From contig CM067576.1 in assembly GCA_034336665.1 (NCBI GenBank), positions 17,380,036-17,444,035 on the forward strand: DNA of 64,000 nucleotides, in the 5' to 3' direction. Under the pieces are notes generated by a model. That model was not told the DNA's origin, did no database searches, and saw only the letters and a list, made by a program, of their open reading frames with translations. The stretch's first letter is position 1; each line of letters starts with the position of its first letter. The translations under genes and the position numbers were made by a program. Of this stretch, positions 60,246 through 64,000 are shown in pieces. This DNA is from Luscinia megarhynchos. Taxonomy: Eukaryota; Chordata; Aves; Passeriformes; Turdidae.

Positions 60246-63200
60246 GAGCAGCCTGTGAAACCACATGGCAGATTGGGGTCACCTGTGGTGGCCTCCCCTG
60301 GCTGGCACCATTTGGGTGTGCCAAGCACTGACCTTTCTGCTTGTGGAGAAAGAGTTTTGCTGCTACAAACAACATGATCACACGAGTGCTTTTTTGGGAC
60401 TTTGTTGTTTTCAGTGGTTTTTGGAGGGCACTAAAGGTCACACATTTCATCCCCAGGCTGCCAAGTGTGCTTGAACAGAAGAGTGACCCTTTCCAGGGGT
60501 CCTCTGTGCTCCTCTGGGTGGGCAGTTCTCATTGTCTTCTCTTCAGAAGCTGCCAGTATTCAAAAGTCAGTAATTAACTTAATCACTGATCTTTATGAGC
60601 CAGATGAGGCGGAAGTGGTGACTTGAGTCCCTCTGAGATGTGTCACTCAGCTGCTGCCGCAGGAGGGACTTCTGAACACAGCAGAAGTCATGGGAGCTTA
60701 GAGATCCAGTCCTTCCTTCTTTGGCTGACTTGCTGGCCTGCCTTTTGTCAGTGTTTCTGTCCTGTTCCATTCAGAAATCCCAGCCTGTCCACTCCTCTCT
60801 GGCAGGATTCGTCCCTGTGGAGCAGGCTCTCCATGGAGAATTCATGGATCACCCAAGGTACTGGAGCTTGCCTGGCAAACCCAGTGCCTGTTGCTCAGAG
60901 CTGCAGGAGTGAGTGCAATGTCAGCCATGAACTGTGTCCCCCAGAAAGAGCAGCACAGTCCCACTAAGCCTGAGAGATTTCACACGTGGTGGGCAGGAGC
61001 TGTTGTTGCTGCTGGCTCTGCAGAAGGGATGCTGTTAGCCACAGCCTCGTGGTGATGCTTTCCCAGCCTCCTGGGGAAGAAGATTTTTTTCTCTCTCTGA
61101 TCCTGTTACAGTGGAAAGAAATGTGTTAGGAAACGTGCCTTGCTCCCTGGCTGCCTTCTGGCAGTGCCATGCTTGTGCTGGGAGGGGTGGAGGAGGGAAA
61201 TCTGCCCGAGGACAGGAGGAGATGCAAGGTAGTTGTTCCGGGTGTGTATGACAGTCCTCTTCCTTGCAGGTGTTGTCTCTTTCCCACAGAGGAATTTTTT
61301 AGGAAACAGAAATTTATAATCAGGTGTTTCCCACCAAGGTTGGAACTACATTTGTGCAGTGTCTTTGCACTGCAGACTGCTCATCAGACCCCCTGGCAGG
61401 AGAGTGGGTCCCTTGCTCAGGGGAATTCAGCAGCTCTGTGGGTACCAGAGTGGATGGTTTTGCTGATACTGGTAGTGCCAGTCTGAGTCACCATCAAAAG
61501 GACACTTACCCTTCCCTTGTGTCAGACTCCTGGTGCTTAGCAGGCTGCCCATTCCCAGCTTTCCCTAAACCTCTGATTTGCATCTCATGAGTTGTTTTGT
61601 GGGTCTTCAAGACTGACATTTAAGTCACATTAAGACTTAAGACTTTACATAGGTGGTTGGTTTCTTGTGGTCCTTTGAAATGCTGGGAGAATCCAAAGCG
61701 TCAAGGGCAGCACAGCTGGCTACAGACAGCAGGGATTGAGCAAATTGTGCCAGTCCCCATCTGGCAGGGCTGGAGGAAGTGCTACAGTGCAGAAAGAAGG
61801 AACTATAAACTGAGCTTTTATTCCTCTGGGTAATACTGCTTTGGCAAAATAGTCCTGTTTGTGAAGCCTCTGTGGAATGCTTGGCTTTGTGCTGCAGGAT
61901 GGTCCCACTGCTCCCAAGTGGATTGGGGATTCCTGAGAAGTTTGAGGTGACTGATTTCTGTGTTGTGCTGCAGTTTCTCTGAGGTTCTATCTCAGCCATG
62001 CTGACTCCTGAGTTCCCTTCAGGCTGAGGTCAGGCCTCAGGAGGCAGAGCTGGGACTCTGTGGGGCTGTTCTGTCAGTGAGGACCAGAGTTCCCTCCCCA
62101 GTGCCATCCTGCCCTGGGGTGGGGATGCTGCTGGCACTGCACAGGCTCGGTGCTGGGTTGGGGTGCACAGGGTGCAGCTGGCCCTGGCTTTGCTCTGCCC
62201 TGTGCCACAGCTCTGCCACCCTCCTCTCACACAGGAGGCTGTGCTGTGGCATCAGGCACTGATTGGTGTGGATTGAAAATGATCTCCAAACGCAGGAAGC
62301 TGAGATCTGGGGCTGTTCCTGCTGTTCTCAAATCCTGCTCTGTAGAGTCTTACAGTGAGCTGCTTTTGTATCCATCAACTGCATCTTGAAGTTGTACAGA
62401 GAGAAGTGGTGCCGACCTTCCAGGTCAGGAACATTTGCCATCCATTATATAAATCATGTGAAATCTAAGTTATGCAATTGCACATGCCTTTGAATAGCCA
62501 GATAAAATCAGCACTCGAGTACCGAGTGTCTGCCTAACCCCAGGCAAGGCTGGGTGGATATTAAAAAAAAAATTATGTGAGTATTTTTTTTGCATCTGGT
62601 ATTACTGAAGGCTTTTCCCTTTAGCTGCAACTTTCTGGAGATAAGATTTTCTCCAGGTTCTAGGTTGCCTGGATATCAGCAGCTCCAAACCCACACTGAA
62701 CTTGTGCATAAACAAAAGCTTGTGTTTCAGACAATTAGTGAGTGATTAGAATTTCCTGAGGAGTTGAGAAGATTGATACACTTTCATGAGCTGCCAAGTC
62801 TGGAATACACTGCCATGCATCTCTGGAGGAAACAAGTGAGCTTCACACAGGACAGGATTCTTCCTTGGAATCCTCACTGGTTCTGGGCTGCAGATTTTCT
62901 GAATTTTCAGTGTGGTGGCTGCTTTTTCTGCATTTCTTTTGTGTGCAAATACCTTCTGTTTTGCAAAAGATGAATAATTGAGGGTTGCTGCAGGTTTAGT
63001 ATTTCAGACTGCTCAGTGCTTTGAGTAACCTTTGTGTAGCTTTTACTGTACAAGTTTGTATAGAAATGTTCAAAACCCGCTTAAAGTGCTGCATTGTCTG
63101 GAGCCCTTGAGTGTCCCCTCCCTCTCCCAGCTCTTCAAACTCCTCGTGCTGAGGGTTGTGCTTTGGGCTGGCAGTTTGAGCTAACTTCCCTTTGGTTTGA

Positions 63201-64000
63201 TATGGAAACAGCAGGAGAGATCTGAACCTAAATTCCCTCTGGGAAACCAGGAATAACCTTTGAAGTATTTTAACTTTGCACCAGGCAGCCAAGTTGCAAA
63301 CGTGTAGTTAATCTTAACAGAGGCTAATTTATTTTTGATGAATTTGAGCTGATCTAATTACTAGCTTAGCCTGAAACTTGCTTCCCAGATGTTACTTATC
63401 CTACCTTTAATCTGGAGTCCTGTTAACGTTTATTAATTGTGGGACAGAGTGCTTGCTGTCTTCTGCCTGGTTTACCCATGAATGTGGCACAGAGAAAAAC
63501 CTCCAACTTTTGGAGCTTTTGGAATTAGATTTTGCCTTGCCTGGGCCTGGGGGTGCCCAAAGAGCCCTGGGTTTTGGGAAGGATGCTCCGTGGGATGGGG
63601 CAGGGATGCTGATGGAGCAGTTGGCTGCTGCAGGGATGCATCAGCTGCCTCTGGAGTGCCTTGGCTGCTCCTGCAGCCCTGGAATTCAGCTGCTGTTCTG
63701 TGCTAATCTGAGCAGTCAGCACTGAAATGCAACTTTAAATAGTTTGTTTTCCTTTTACAAGTCCTATAAACGATGAGATGAGTGGATCTGAAGAGGTCTC
63801 TTTGCATCTGCTCTAAAAGGAAGAAAAGCAATGAGAATCTCGAGCCACTATTTTTCCCTTCAAGTTTTGTTTTTCGGATGGTTTTTTAATACAGGAAATA
63901 AAGGCTAAAGGGGTCTGTTACTAGACATTGAGATAATTTCTAGGGTAGTAAATATGGCTTAATGTTTTTATTATAACATAGAAAAAAAAAAAAAACCCAA

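Larger units (their letters stand above)
54983..64000 (+). other. FBXW11: FBXW11 next intron (incomplete)
   Basis: No further FBXW11 exon was recognised to the right edge: the ISNGTSS- and RKRPSEGNYQ-type segments expected next are absent. It holds a CR1 remnant (56322-56414), a short tandem repeat (60051-60245) and AT-rich intron sequence; it ends in an A-run at 63981-63996. Confidence 0.7.

Overview
This window is vertebrate genomic DNA, almost certainly from a bird and possibly a songbird. The evidence is spliced genes with GT-AG introns, two CpG-island promoters, several CR1 LINE 3' ends, one avian-type LTR, compact introns and many GC-rich minisatellites, a combination typical of small avian chromosomes. 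No prokaryotic or CRISPR feature is present.

Three genes lie on the + strand. (1) HSPA9 (mitochondrial HSP70, mortalin): only the last coding exon (787-846), its preceding intron and its 3' UTR are inside. (2) ETF1 (eukaryotic release factor eRF1) is complete. Ten coding exons (2709-28465) splice into a 437-residue protein carrying the GTS, NIKS, YxCxxxF and GGQ motifs at the standard positions, followed by a 3' UTR that probably runs to about 31.1 kb. (3) FBXW11 (beta-TrCP2, substrate receptor of an SCF ubiquitin ligase): the promoter, first coding exon (39831-39875) and a 102-nt alternative second exon (54881-54982) are present. The F-box and WD40 exons lie beyond the right edge.

Layout: 1-1.5 kb HSPA9 tail; 1.98-3.2 kb 19-bp minisatellite and ETF1 CpG-island promoter; 2.8-17.5 kb ETF1 intron 1, holding about 54 copies of a 24-bp minisatellite; 17.5-28.5 kb the other nine coding exons, with an antisense LTR and a roughly 960-bp minisatellite just before the GGQ exon; 28.5-31.1 kb 3' UTR with a 38-bp minisatellite; 31.2-39 kb intergenic DNA with two near-identical CR1 copies in opposite orientation around a 1.7-kb 11-bp minisatellite; 39.0-40.3 kb FBXW11 CpG island preceded by GGCCCC and CCCGTTC-type arrays; 40.3-64 kb FBXW11 introns, mostly without recognisable features.

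The three genes are not an operon and share no pathway. HSPA9 and ETF1 are neighbours in human too; FBXW11 beside ETF1 differs from human. The best leads are: hairpin-forming units in all three minisatellites inside the ETF1 transcription unit; an isolated CpG- and GC3-rich island on the GGQ exon; related C-rich arrays upstream of both promoters; and two unexplained CpG-retaining islands (38347-38549 and 47457-47694) with splice-like or terminal-inverted-repeat structure. I did not find a convincing new multi-gene system.
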